This document shows, piece by piece, positions 7,685 to 15,765 of a DNA stretch of 32,874 bases. The notes beneath the pieces are model-generated. The model searched no databases. It was not told the DNA's origin and saw only the letters and a list, made by a program, of their open reading frames with translations. A program made the translations under genes and the position numbers. Within the stretch, counting starts at the first letter, position 1, and each line of letters begins with the position of its first letter. The stretch lies in assembly GCA_021324515.1 (NCBI GenBank), contig JAJPIY010000407.1, positions 1 through 32,874 on the forward strand, written 5' to 3'. The DNA comes from Planctomycetota bacterium. GTDB lineage: Bacteria; Planctomycetota; Planctomycetia; Gemmatales; Gemmataceae.

Positions 7685-9013
7685 ATGGGTAGATGGCGCG
7701 TCCTGGGAACAATGGGACTGCTATTGGCAATGACGCCATTGGGCTGGGCCCAGACCTGTACATTGGCAGAAACATCACAGCCCGGCGAATGCTTCCAAAT
7801 TCAGCTCAATATGAAACTGTCCGGCGAAATTCAGATGCGCAAGGATGACAAGGTAGGGCCGCTCAAACTCGAAGCAACCGCTGTTCACGAATATCCCGAA
7901 CGTGTTCTGGCCGTTGCTCCGGACGGGCTGGTGCAGAAGACCGCACGCATATACGAGACAGCCAAAGCGACAATTGCCGCAGGCGGCGAGCGCGCGGAGC
8001 GCACACTGCGTCCGGAACGCCGGCTCATTGTGGCGCAGTTCTATAAGGACCAGGCATTGGTTTACTCGCCGTCTGGGCCGTTGACGCGCGAAGAGCTGGA
8101 ACTTACAGGCGACCAGTTCAACAGCACCGTCGTCGCCGGCATCTTGCCCGGCAAGGACGTGTCGGTCGGTGAAACCTGGAAAGTCTCTTCCAACGTGGTC
8201 CAGGCGCTCTGCAATTTCGAGGGCTTGACCGAACACACCCTTACCGGCAAACTCGAAACCGTGACGGCCGACACAGCAACTTTTAGCCTGAGCGGTATGG
8301 CCACCGGCATCGACCTCGGCGCTATTGCGAAATTGAAGATCGAGGCGACCGGCCGTTTCGACCTCAAGGCCAAACGCCTCACGGCCCTGGAATGGAAGCA
8401 GAAAGACGAGCGCGATCAAGGGCCGGTCAGTCCGGCAGTGGCCGTGGAATCAACGGTCACTTTGAAACGTCAACCGATTGAGCAACCAGCTGCCCTGGCA
8501 GATGTGGCCCTGGTATCGGTGCCGCCGGACTGGGAGCCGCCGGCGCCGATGACGCAATTAGATTATCGCGATCCGCAAAATCGCTATTCCTTGCTCTATC
8601 CTCGTTGCTGGCATATCACGGCCCAGTTAAAGGACCAGCTCGTCCTGCGCTGCATGGATCGAGGCGACTTTGTGGCCCAGGCAGTATTGACGCCGTGGAA
8701 GAAAACCGACAAAGGCAAGCACATGACGCCGGAGGAGTTCAAACAAGCCATGAACGACATGGCAGGCTGGCAATTGGAGAAAGAGCTGCAAGTCGGTGAA
8801 GTGCCCTCCGAAAACGGCCGCTGGATCTACCGCTACTCTGCGTCAGGACAGCTGGAGGGCGTCGCCGTGGTGCAAAACTGTTACCTCCTCGCTACACCGG
8901 AAGGCGAGCAGATGATCGTCGTCTTCACCATGACGCCCAAACAAGTCGATAAGCTCGGCGCCCGCGATTTGTCGCTGGTTGGCAGCCTGGAAATCCCGGC
9001 CTCGACAAAGTAA
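7685..9013 (+). CDS. Unrecognised secreted protein
   Basis: 442 residues, no family recognised. The ATG at 7685 is preferred over the in-frame ATG at 7679 because GGGAGG (7672-7677) is 7 bp from the former and only 1 bp from the latter. Residues 1-21 form a signal peptide (MGRWRVLGTMGLLLAMTPLG, then WAQ). The mature region starts with a paired-Cys segment (TCTLAETSQPGECF) and a beta-rich domain to about residue 285 (SGEIQMRKDDKVGPLKLEA..., PGKDVSVGETWKV). A second domain (about 293-438) beginning DYRDPQNRYSLLYPRCWHI looks like a PsbP/DUF1795-type fold (surface lipoprotein-like, 'fits the data as Y-S-L-x-Y-P') but this is a shape judgement only. It is 104 bp downstream of the FAH gene and convergent with plsY. 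Confidence 0.85.
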   Translation: MGRWRVLGTMGLLLAMTPLGWAQTCTLAETSQPGECFQIQLNMKLSGEIQMRKDDKVGPLKLEATAVHEYPERVLAVAPDGLVQKTARIYETAKATIAAGGERAERTLRPERRLIVAQFYKDQALVYSPSGPLTREELELTGDQFNSTVVAGILPGKDVSVGETWKVSSNVVQALCNFEGLTEHTLTGKLETVTADTATFSLSGMATGIDLGAIAKLKIEATGRFDLKAKRLTALEWKQKDERDQGPVSPAVAVESTVTLKRQPIEQPAALADVALVSVPPDWEPPAPMTQLDYRDPQNRYSLLYPRCWHITAQLKDQLVLRCMDRGDFVAQAVLTPWKKTDKGKHMTPEEFKQAMNDMAGWQLEKELQVGEVPSENGRWIYRYSASGQLEGVAVVQNCYLLATPEGEQMIVVFTMTPKQVDKLGARDLSLVGSLEIPASTK

Positions 9014-9024
9014 GCAAAACCTCA

Positions 9025-9079
9025 CCAGCCCGCTGCCTTCCCAGGAAGGGCCTTTACCCTTGGGAAGACGGCGGGCTGG
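9025..9079. terminator. Two-step hairpin between convergent genes
   Basis: CCAGCCCGC (9025-9033) pairs with GCGGGCTGG (9071-9079), and inside it CTTCCCA (9037-9043) pairs with TGGGAAG (9061-9067), separated by a 3x3 internal loop. The structure spans the 3' ends of the plus-strand secreted gene and of plsY, whose stop codon (9054-9056) lies in the apical loop and whose last codons form one arm. Symmetry suits a bidirectional stop; there is no long T-run. Confidence 0.6.
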
Positions 9080-10343
9080 CAGCGTCCGGCGAGCGAGGCA
9101 GATACGCTGCTTGCGCCATAGCGACCGTGACGAGCAATACCGTGACCGTGTTCACGCCCAGACTGTATAGGTGCCAACGCGCAAATTCCTGGCGTGCTTC
9201 GACGGCGGTGCGAATGGCGTCATCGCGCGGCGGCGAATGGCGGACCATCGCATCGAAGGCGCTGTTCCGCTGTTCGCGCAAGTCCTCGACGACGCCCATC
9301 AGCCACCAGCCCAGCGCCACCGTTGCAAGCGCCGTCAGCAAGACGCCGGCGCGAACGGTATGGATGCGTTCCGCGGCCGCCCGGCACCAGGCCAGGGCCG
9401 TGGCTGTAGCCAGCGCCGCACACGCGGCCTGAATGCCAAAATACCCGTGAAATAACGGCTCGAGCGCCACGCCGGCAGCGCGGACTCCCTGCTCCTTGCG
9501 CAACGGCTCAGGAAAGATTGGATCCGGAGAGGGACCATCGTAGGCGTTCCACATCGGAAACCATACTTCACGCTCTGCCGGCGCTTGGGCGGCGACTCGC
9601 TCGAATGTTGTGAAGAGGTTCCAGCCGACGACAAAACTGAAAAAAACACCGCTGCCAAACCACAGACCGAGCACCCACGCATGGAGGACTTTGCGGAAGT
9701 GCTCCAGAGCAGGCGTCTCCGCCAGGCGGTTTTCGTCTCCGCGCAGGAGTCGGCCGAGATTTGCGCGATGGCGAAGCACAATGAAGCCGGCGGCGAGCAG
9801 ACAGAACAACGTGCGGATGCGCTGCTCCGCGCTCCACGGCTGCGGCGTGAGGGCCAGTCGAAAACCACACAGCACCACAGCAGCGACCAGCGACGCCAGG
9901 GATACATAGCGGCTGGCGAGCACCACAGCGAGCCAGACCAAGAGCGCCACCAGGGTTGCTTCGGGCAGCAGCACGCTGACTGCTCCCGCCGCTGTGGCCA
10001 CCCCTTTGCCGCCACGAAAGCGCAGATAAATCGGGTAGAGATGGCCTAAAAATGCCGCCACGGCCGCTGTCACCGGCAAACAATCGGCCGGTAGAGCCAG
10101 CGTCTGCGCCGCCGCCCACTCTTTCGCCAACAATGCCGGGACAGCGCCCTTGGCGAAATCGAGCACGAAAACGAGGATGCCGAACGGCCGTCCCAATACC
10201 CGGCCCACGTTGGTAGCGCCGATGTTGCCGCTACCCTGTTTACGGATGTCTATCCCACGGCTGCGCGCAATCAAGTAACCAAAAGGGACAGCGCCCACCA
10301 GATAGGAAAGCAGAAGTGTCAAGACGAGCACCAGCGCGGTCAT
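9054..10343 (-). CDS. plsY: PlsY glycerol-3-phosphate acyltransferase fused to DUF4149-like domain
   Basis: 429-residue membrane protein. Residues 1-208 are PlsY, the acyl-phosphate:glycerol-3-phosphate acyltransferase of phospholipid synthesis, with motif 1 GSGNIGATNVGR (37-48), motif 2 HLYPIYLRFRGGKGVAT (101-117) and motif 3 around RHRANLGRLLRGDENRL (191-207). Ordinary PlsY proteins are about 200 residues and stop here. The extra residues 212-429 are a second four-helix-like membrane segment beginning VLHAWVLGLWFGSGVFFSF, then NLF, consistent with a DUF4149/TMEM205-type domain (several hydrophobic helices, ending before a Pro/Ser tail). No frameshift is seen, so it is a real in-frame fusion. 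The ATG has a GGAG site. The gene lies 109 bp downstream of prpC on the same strand. Confidence 0.93.
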   Translation of the reverse strand: MTALVLVLTLLLSYLVGAVPFGYLIARSRGIDIRKQGSGNIGATNVGRVLGRPFGILVFVLDFAKGAVPALLAKEWAAAQTLALPADCLPVTAAVAAFLGHLYPIYLRFRGGKGVATAAGAVSVLLPEATLVALLVWLAVVLASRYVSLASLVAAVVLCGFRLALTPQPWSAEQRIRTLFCLLAAGFIVLRHRANLGRLLRGDENRLAETPALEHFRKVLHAWVLGLWFGSGVFFSFVVGWNLFTTFERVAAQAPAEREVWFPMWNAYDGPSPDPIFPEPLRKEQGVRAAGVALEPLFHGYFGIQAACAALATATALAWCRAAAERIHTVRAGVLLTALATVALGWWLMGVVEDLREQRNSAFDAMVRHSPPRDDAIRTAVEARQEFARWHLYSLGVNTVTVLLVTVAMAQAAYLPRSPDAASPPSSQG

Positions 10344-10452
10344 GAGGATCTCCGGCCAATTCTATAGGCGGTATTTTTTCGTGAGTCTAGTTTGGAAAAG
10401 CGGGGCGAACGTCCCATGCCGGAACCGATTCGCGCGCCTTCCGCCTCTTCTC

Positions 10453-11574
10453 TCAACCGCGTTCGACTATCGGCTTGACGGATCGCATCTCGGGCCCGAT
10501 GTAACGGGCGCGTGGCCGGATTAGCCGGTTGTTCTCCGCTTGTTCGATGAAGTGCGCACTCCACCCGGCCACGCGCGACATGACGAAAATCGGCGTGTAC
10601 AGCGGAATTTCCAGCCCCAGCGCATGATAGAGACGGCCTGCCGGCCAATCGAGATTGGGAAACAGATGCTTCTCCGCGCCGAGAATGCGCTCGATGATCT
10701 CGGCGGTCTCTTCCCATTGGAGCAAGCCGGCCGCTTCCGCTGCCTGCCGGGCATAGTTCTTCAAGATGCCGGCGCGGACATCGCCGGTTTTGTAGACGCG
10801 ATGGCCGAACCCCATGATGCGTTCCTTGCGGGCCAGCATGTCACGCAGCCATTGTTCTGCGTGGGCGGGGCCGCCCGTTTGTTGCAGCAACTCCATGACT
10901 TTCTCGTTGGCGCCGCCATGCAGCCGGCCCTTGAGCGCCCCGATGGCGGCGACGATGCTCGAATGCAGGTCCGATTCGGTCGAGCAGACCACACGAGCCG
11001 TGAACGTCGAGGCGTTGAATTCATGCTCGGCGTAGAGGATCAGCGACACGTCGAGAGCACGAGCATCGGCCGCGCTGGGTTCCTGGCCGCGCAGCATGTA
11101 CAGGAAGTTGGCGGCGTGGCCGAGGTCCGGGCGCGCTGCGATCGGCGGTTGCCCCTTGCTGAGGCGATAATGCATGGCGATGGCTGTGGGGATTTGCCCC
11201 AACAGCCGCTCGGCCTTGCGGAGATTGGCCGCACGCGATGAGTCCGCCGTATCGGCGTCGAAATGCGCCAGAATGCTGACGGCGCTGCGAAGCACATCCA
11301 TCGATGCCGTGCCCTGGGGAATCGCTCCCAGCAGGTTAATCAGAGGACCGGGCAAACAGCGCGCGGCGGCGATGCGCTTCTGGAAATCGGCGAGCTGCTG
11401 CACAGTCGGCAGTTCGCCGTACAGAAGCAGATAAGCAACCTCGTCAAAGGTGGTTTTTTCGGCCAGTTCCGTTACGGGGTAGCCGCGATAGCGCAGGCCG
11501 CCGGCGACGGTAGAGATGGCCGTCTCGCCCGCAATCACACCTTCCAAACCCGGCGAATAGATTTCTGTCGTCAT
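10453..11574 (-). CDS. prpC: 2-methylcitrate synthase / citrate synthase
   Basis: 373-residue type II-like citrate synthase of the short (PrpC) size class. It condenses propionyl-CoA (or acetyl-CoA) with oxaloacetate. Catalytic residues are visible: H219 in LHGGANEKV, H258 in GFGHRVYK, and D309 in PNLDWPAG. The N-terminus YSPGLEGVIAGETAIS and RYRGYPV are typical. The ATG at 11574 is used; the frame stays open far upstream through prpB in another frame but that extension has no homologous content. PrpB is encoded 20 bp upstream on the same strand, which favours the methylcitrate assignment, although activity with acetyl-CoA cannot be excluded from sequence. Confidence 0.93.
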   Translation of the reverse strand: MTTEIYSPGLEGVIAGETAISTVAGGLRYRGYPVTELAEKTTFDEVAYLLLYGELPTVQQLADFQKRIAAARCLPGPLINLLGAIPQGTASMDVLRSAVSILAHFDADTADSSRAANLRKAERLLGQIPTAIAMHYRLSKGQPPIAARPDLGHAANFLYMLRGQEPSAADARALDVSLILYAEHEFNASTFTARVVCSTESDLHSSIVAAIGALKGRLHGGANEKVMELLQQTGGPAHAEQWLRDMLARKERIMGFGHRVYKTGDVRAGILKNYARQAAEAAGLLQWEETAEIIERILGAEKHLFPNLDWPAGRLYHALGLEIPLYTPIFVMSRVAGWSAHFIEQAENNRLIRPRARYIGPEMRSVKPIVERG

Positions 11575-11594
11575 GGTACAATCCTCGGCAATCC

Positions 11595-12482
11595 TCAGCC
11601 GAAATAGGCCCGATCTCGTTCTTCGTAGCCGGCGTAATCCAGCAGTTCGTACAGCTCCGCTCGCGTCAACATTCGCTCCAGATGATCGCGTTGGTGGCCC
11701 TTGGCGAGCAGGTCCGCCAAGACGGCCTGGGCCGCACGCAGGGCCACGCGCAACGTGGTCACCGGATAAAGGACCATGCGATAACCCAGCTGGGCCAACT
11801 CGGCAAAGTCGAGATTGGGACTGCGGCCGAACTCGGTCATGTTGGCCATCAACGGCACAGGGGCCAACTCTCGTGCGAAAGCGGCGAATTCCTCGCGGCT
11901 TTCCAGCGCTTCGGGAAAGATGACATCGGCCCCCGCCGCAACGTAGAGCCGGGCGCGGCGTATCGCCTCCTCCAAGCCGACAACGCCGCGGGCATCGGTG
12001 CGGGCCACGATGACAAAATCGGCATCGCGCCGGGCGGACGCCGCCGCACGGATCTTGGCCGCCATCACCTCGGCGTCCACCAATTGCTTGCCCGACAGAT
12101 GGCCACAACGCTTGGGCATCTGTTGATCTTCCAGATGAATCCCCGCCGCCCCTGCGCTCTCGAACAGCCGCACCGTCCGTTCGACGTTGAGCGCCTCGCC
12201 GAAGCCGGTGTCAGCGTCGCACAAGAGCGGCAGCTGCGTTGCCGCTGCGATGTCCCGCGCCGCTTCGACGAATTCCGTCAGCGTTACCAGGCCGACGTCC
12301 GGCAGCGCCAACGAGGCTGAAAGGGCCGCCCCGGAAAGATACACGGCCTGGAAACCCAGACGCTCCGCCATCCGCCCCACCAGGGCATTGAACACGCCCG
12401 GCACGGCGATCGGCGCCGCCTGGAAAGCGGCGCGCAAACGCTGACCAGGCGAGCCGAGAACGCCAGCGATCGGAGATTTCAT
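11595..12482 (-). CDS. prpB: Methylisocitrate lyase
   Basis: 295-residue member of the isocitrate lyase/PEP mutase superfamily, cleaving 2-methylisocitrate to pyruvate and succinate. Key elements are YLSGAALSAS (48-57), metal-binding CDADTGFGE (88-96, D89 and D91), the catalytic loop KRCGH (124-128), IHLEDQ (115-120) and IVARTDAR. The C-terminus is of normal length. It is the first gene of a minus-strand prpB-prpC unit. No prpD or acnD (methylcitrate dehydratase) gene is present within the window, so the cycle would need those enzymes from elsewhere. An alternative is a related phosphonopyruvate hydrolase or oxaloacetase, made unlikely by the KRCGH loop and the prpC neighbour. Confidence 0.93.
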   Translation of the reverse strand: MKSPIAGVLGSPGQRLRAAFQAAPIAVPGVFNALVGRMAERLGFQAVYLSGAALSASLALPDVGLVTLTEFVEAARDIAAATQLPLLCDADTGFGEALNVERTVRLFESAGAAGIHLEDQQMPKRCGHLSGKQLVDAEVMAAKIRAAASARRDADFVIVARTDARGVVGLEEAIRRARLYVAAGADVIFPEALESREEFAAFARELAPVPLMANMTEFGRSPNLDFAELAQLGYRMVLYPVTTLRVALRAAQAVLADLLAKGHQRDHLERMLTRAELYELLDYAGYEERDRAYFG

Positions 12483-12519
12483 GCCTTCCCCTCCGCGCGG
12501 ATGACGTTGTTTATTCTCC

Positions 12520-12554
12520 GAGGCCGGCTACCATTGACAAGGGTTGCCGGCCTC
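12520..12554. promoter_or_regulatory. Operator-like dyad between divergent genes, containing TTGACA
   Basis: GAGGCCGGCTACC (12520-12532) is the reverse complement of GGTTGCCGGCCTC (12542-12554) with one mismatch; the 9-nt spacer contains TTGACA (12534-12539), a -35 consensus in plus orientation. It lies upstream of both prpB (minus) and the propeller gene (plus), where a terminator is not expected. A regulator site or promoter is the likely reading; a matching -10 is only weak (TATCGG at 12555-12560, 15-bp spacing). Confidence 0.5.
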
Positions 12555-12618
12555 TATCGGTTAGCAACGCTTCGCAGAAGCGCCGCTAATCAGGACACGG
12601 TGCTGAGAAGGAGTCTTC

Positions 12619-13995
12619 ATGAACGATGCCCAATCTCAACATTCGGGAAGTTCCGTGCTCTTGTGGACCAGCATGGTCTTGTTCGGCTTGTTCGCCATGC
12701 AGGCCGCTTATCAAATCTATCTCGTCCACCGCAATCATCTGAAGATGGATGCGGACCTTAGCGCCGAGCTGACCGACGCGGTTTTCCAAGAGGACGAGCC
12801 GGCGCCGGAGTCGGCAGGCTGGCCGCAGTGGCGCGGGCCTCATCGCGACGGCGTCGTCCGCATGGCCGATCTTTCGACCGATTGGCCGAAAAAGGGGCCG
12901 CCGCTGTTGTGGGAGAAACCGATCGGCCTTGGCTATTCCTCGTTCGCCGTCAAGAACGGCCGCCTCTACTCGCTGTTTAAGGAAGGAAGCAAAGAGGTCG
13001 TCGCCTGCTGGCGTGTTGACAATGGCGAGGAGATATGGCGCTATCCTTACGATTGCTATGCCAGCGTGGATTATCCCGGCCCACGCGCGACGCCGACGCT
13101 GGACGGCGACCGCCTCTATAGCGTCGGCAGCAACGGCACGCTGCTATGCCTGGATGCCGCCAGCGGCTCGCCACACTGGCAAAAAGAGCTGCTCCGCGAA
13201 TTTCACGCCGCGGCCCCGAAATGGGGAGTTGCCTTCTCGCCGTTGATCGACGGCGATCTCGTCTTCACCAGTCCCGGCGGACCGGACGGCAACTCCCTGG
13301 CCGCCTTCAACAAAATCACCGGCGAACTGGTCTGGAAATGCCTCGACGAACCCGCCGGGTATAGCTCACCCGTCGCCGTCACCATCGCCGGCACGCGCCA
13401 GGTCCTCTTTTTCATGGGCCGCAGCCTCGTCGCTGTGCGAGCCAATGACGGCGAATTGTGCTGGCGCTGCCCGTGGCAAACTAGCTTCGATGTCAACGCC
13501 GCCACACCGCTGGTCTTCACGGCACGGCGCGGCCACCACGAGGAGACCTACGTATTCATTTCCTCTGGATATGACCGTGGCTGTGCATTGTTAAAAATCG
13601 CCGTGAAGGAGGACGGTCGTTTCAAGCCGAAGGTGGTTTACACCGGCAAACAGATGCGTTGCCATTTCGCCAGCCCCGTCCGCCGTGGTCCATATCTCTT
13701 CGGCATCGATGATTCGCGCTTGAGCTGCCTGGACCTACGCAGCGGCAAAGTGATGTGGAAGCACTCCGGCATCCAAAAGGGATCGCTTTTGCGGGTAAAC
13801 GATTATTTGCTCGTCCTAGGTGAAGAGGGTCAACTCCTCCTCCTCGACGCCGTCCCGGAGGAGCGTGCGCCGAAGGCACAATATCGGCCGTTCCAAGGCG
13901 GCCGCTGCTGGACCATGCCCGTCGTCGCCGAAGGCAAACTGTTCCTCCGCAATGAACAGCAGATGAAGTGCTACGATTTACGCAAAGGGCACTAA
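12619..13995 (+). CDS. Membrane-anchored PQQ-like beta-propeller protein
   Basis: 458 residues. A single N-terminal membrane segment (about 13-36, LLWTSMVLFGLFAMQAAYQI) anchors a soluble PQQ/BamB-type propeller starting at WPQWRGPHRDGVV (69-81), the usual entry of this planctomycete family. Repeats show pairs such as GNLLC/LLCLDAASGSPHWQKE, FNKITGELVWKC, VRANDGELCWRC and LDLRSGKVMWKH. There are no PQQ-ligand residues typical of quinoprotein dehydrogenases that I can identify, so a scaffold role is as likely as catalysis. An AGAAGGAG site lies at 12606-12613. The gene is divergent from prpB and 99 bp upstream of the ABC permease genes. Confidence 0.9.
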   Translation: MNDAQSQHSGSSVLLWTSMVLFGLFAMQAAYQIYLVHRNHLKMDADLSAELTDAVFQEDEPAPESAGWPQWRGPHRDGVVRMADLSTDWPKKGPPLLWEKPIGLGYSSFAVKNGRLYSLFKEGSKEVVACWRVDNGEEIWRYPYDCYASVDYPGPRATPTLDGDRLYSVGSNGTLLCLDAASGSPHWQKELLREFHAAAPKWGVAFSPLIDGDLVFTSPGGPDGNSLAAFNKITGELVWKCLDEPAGYSSPVAVTIAGTRQVLFFMGRSLVAVRANDGELCWRCPWQTSFDVNAATPLVFTARRGHHEETYVFISSGYDRGCALLKIAVKEDGRFKPKVVYTGKQMRCHFASPVRRGPYLFGIDDSRLSCLDLRSGKVMWKHSGIQKGSLLRVNDYLLVLGEEGQLLLLDAVPEERAPKAQYRPFQGGRCWTMPVVAEGKLFLRNEQQMKCYDLRKGH

Positions 13996-14017
13996 TCGAT
14001 TCGATATTGACAAGGAG

Positions 14018-14069
14018 TTAGCCTTGCGACTGAATTTAGTTCCACAACTAAATTCAGTCGCAAGGCTAA
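14018..14069. repeat. Perfect 24-bp inverted repeat (palindromic element)
   Basis: Arms 14018-14041 and 14046-14069 are exact reverse complements around a CCAC loop, beginning TTAGCCTTGCGACTG. It starts directly after an AAGGAG ribosome-site-like string (14012-14017) and ends 25 bp before the ATG of the next gene. GGCTAAACGA at its right edge (14064-14073) is shared with the large palindrome at 32745-32754, suggesting one repeat family. No T-run follows, so it is not a standard terminator. Confidence 0.85.
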
Positions 14070-14094
14070 ACGAGGCTAAAAATCAAAAAAAGCG

Positions 14095-14928
14095 ATGCCG
14101 TGGATTGGAATGTGGCGCACCCTCCGCAAATACGTCAATATCTTTCGCGTCTCGCTCATTGAGCGCACCGCCTATCGCGGCGACTTTCTGCTGGGCACGA
14201 TTTTGCGCTTCTTTCCGGTCATCACAACCATCCTGCTGTGGACGGCCGTTTTTAAAGGCGCCGGGCAGTCGCGCATCGCCGGCTTCAGTGAACAGCGCAT
14301 GATCGCCTATCTGTTGTTGATCCACATTAGCCGCATGTTTTCCAGTATGCCCGGACTGTCGGCGGGCATCGCGCATGACATCCGGGACGGCACGCTCAAA
14401 AAATATCTGCTGCAACCGCTGGACATGATCGGCTACCTGCTGTCCTATCGAGCGGCGCACAAAGTCGCCTACATCACGACCTCGGCCGGCCCTTACGCCG
14501 GCTTGTTTCTGTTTTGTTCCGGCTATTTCGTTGGACTTTGGCCGGACGCCCTGACGTTGTTGGCCTATATCGCTTCACTGTTGCTGGCGTTTTTGATCGG
14601 CTTTTATTTCGAGGCGGCGATGGGCATGGCCGGCTTCTGGTTCTTGGAGGTCACGTCGCTGCTGTGGGTGGTCAACACCGTGAATTATTTCGTCTCCGGC
14701 CAAATGTTCCCGCTCGATCTGCTTGGCCCGCCCTGGGACACCCTCTTGAAATGGCTGCCCTTCCAGTATCTGGCGTATTTCCCGGCCGTCGTCTTCCTGC
14801 GCGAAGTGCAGGGCCGCGCCCTCGTCGAGGGTTTGTTGCTGGAATTGGCCTGGACGGTGGTCCTTATCCTTCTGTCGCGCTGGTTGTTCGCGCGTGGCTT
14901 GCGGCGCTACAGCGCCTATGGAGGCTGA
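14095..14928 (+). CDS. ABC-2 family transporter permease (COG4587-like)
   Basis: 277-residue integral membrane protein with about six hydrophobic segments. It shows the signature of the COG4587/COG3694 ABC-2 permease pair: an IRDGTLKKYLLQPLD motif (96-110) and SGQMFPLDLL in the last part. Such pairs work with an ATPase encoded next to them, but no ATP-binding gene occurs anywhere in the window. The ATG at 14095 has no close ribosome site; the best one (AAGGAG, 14012-14017) is separated from it by the palindrome, so initiation may be affected. The stop overlaps closely with the next permease gene's leader (5 bp gap). Confidence 0.9.
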   Translation: MPWIGMWRTLRKYVNIFRVSLIERTAYRGDFLLGTILRFFPVITTILLWTAVFKGAGQSRIAGFSEQRMIAYLLLIHISRMFSSMPGLSAGIAHDIRDGTLKKYLLQPLDMIGYLLSYRAAHKVAYITTSAGPYAGLFLFCSGYFVGLWPDALTLLAYIASLLLAFLIGFYFEAAMGMAGFWFLEVTSLLWVVNTVNYFVSGQMFPLDLLGPPWDTLLKWLPFQYLAYFPAVVFLREVQGRALVEGLLLELAWTVVLILLSRWLFARGLRRYSAYGG

Positions 14929-14933
14929 CCCAC

Positions 14934-15734
14934 GTGATTCGTTACTTGCGTCTGTTTATCGCCTTTGCCCGCTTCGGTTTGGCGACCGAGATGGCCTTCC
15001 GCGCCAATTTCCTCGTCAAGCTGCTTGTCGAAGTGTTGTGGTTAGGGATATTGCTCGTTTTTTACTGGAAATTATTTGAGAATACATCGAGCATCGGCGG
15101 CTGGGGCCGCAGCGAATATTTCTTCTTCGTCGGGTGTCATTACACTCTGACCGGCATCGTCGAGACGTTCTTTCTGACCAATTGTGTCGAATTTGCCGAG
15201 TTGGTGCGCTCCGGCGACCTGGATACTTACCTGCTCAAACCGATCGACGAACAATTCTTGGTTAGCTGCCGCTGGATCGATTGGTCCACGCTGCCGAACA
15301 TCGCCCAGGGGACCCTCATCATGACCATCGCGCTACGTGTCATGGGCTGGATCTTTGACCCCGTGCGTTTCGTGCTGTTCGTAGTGCTGTTCGTCTGCGG
15401 CTGCGCACTGGCGTACAGCTTCTTGCTAATATTGTCCAGTATGGCGGTCTGGTTAGTGCGTAATCAAAACGTGATGGAAATGTGGTGGCTCTTTACGACG
15501 CTGATGCGCTATCCACGCGCCATTTATGAAGGGCCATGGGCCAGGCCGTTTGGTCTGTTCTTCACCTTCGTCGTCCCCGTCCTCATCGTTGTCAATGTGC
15601 CGGCGGATACGCTCATCCGGGCGTTGCAACCGTGGTTCATCGCTTGGACGATGATTGCCGCGGCCCTGATGCTTGTCGTTAGCCGGCGTTTCTTTCGCCG
15701 CGCTTTGCAGTCCTATCGCAGCGCCAGCAGCTAG
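14934..15734 (+). CDS. ABC-2 family transporter permease (COG3694-like)
   Basis: 266-residue partner permease. The GTG at 14934 is chosen because a GGAGG site lies just upstream (14920-14924) and the homologous content starts there (IRYLRLFIAFARFGLATEMAFRANF). The longer open frame upstream overlaps the first permease and lacks homology. It has about six membrane segments and carries VRSGDLDTYLLKPIDE (91-106), the same R-x-G-x-L-x-x-YLL-x-P-x-D signature as the first permease. The two very likely form a heterodimeric export channel; the substrate is unknown. Confidence 0.92.
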   Translation: MIRYLRLFIAFARFGLATEMAFRANFLVKLLVEVLWLGILLVFYWKLFENTSSIGGWGRSEYFFFVGCHYTLTGIVETFFLTNCVEFAELVRSGDLDTYLLKPIDEQFLVSCRWIDWSTLPNIAQGTLIMTIALRVMGWIFDPVRFVLFVVLFVCGCALAYSFLLILSSMAVWLVRNQNVMEMWWLFTTLMRYPRAIYEGPWARPFGLFFTFVVPVLIVVNVPADTLIRALQPWFIAWTMIAAALMLVVSRRFFRRALQSYRSASS

Positions 15735-15765
15735 GATAAACTTGTACAGAAAGAGCAGGTTCCTT

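Noticed and set aside
10453-12108. Upstream extension of the prpC frame to 551 codons
   Set aside because: The extra part overlaps prpB in another frame and has no citrate synthase content; the ATG at 11574 matches the family start.
11682-12320. Long plus-strand frame inside prpB
   Set aside because: prpB on the minus strand has all catalytic motifs; the opposite frame is low-complexity Arg/Gly-rich and lacks a start context.
12533-14023. ATTGACAAGG repeated near 12533 and 14006
   Set aside because: A 10-base match with a plausible promoter-like content; too short to call a repeat, and only the first sits in a dyad.
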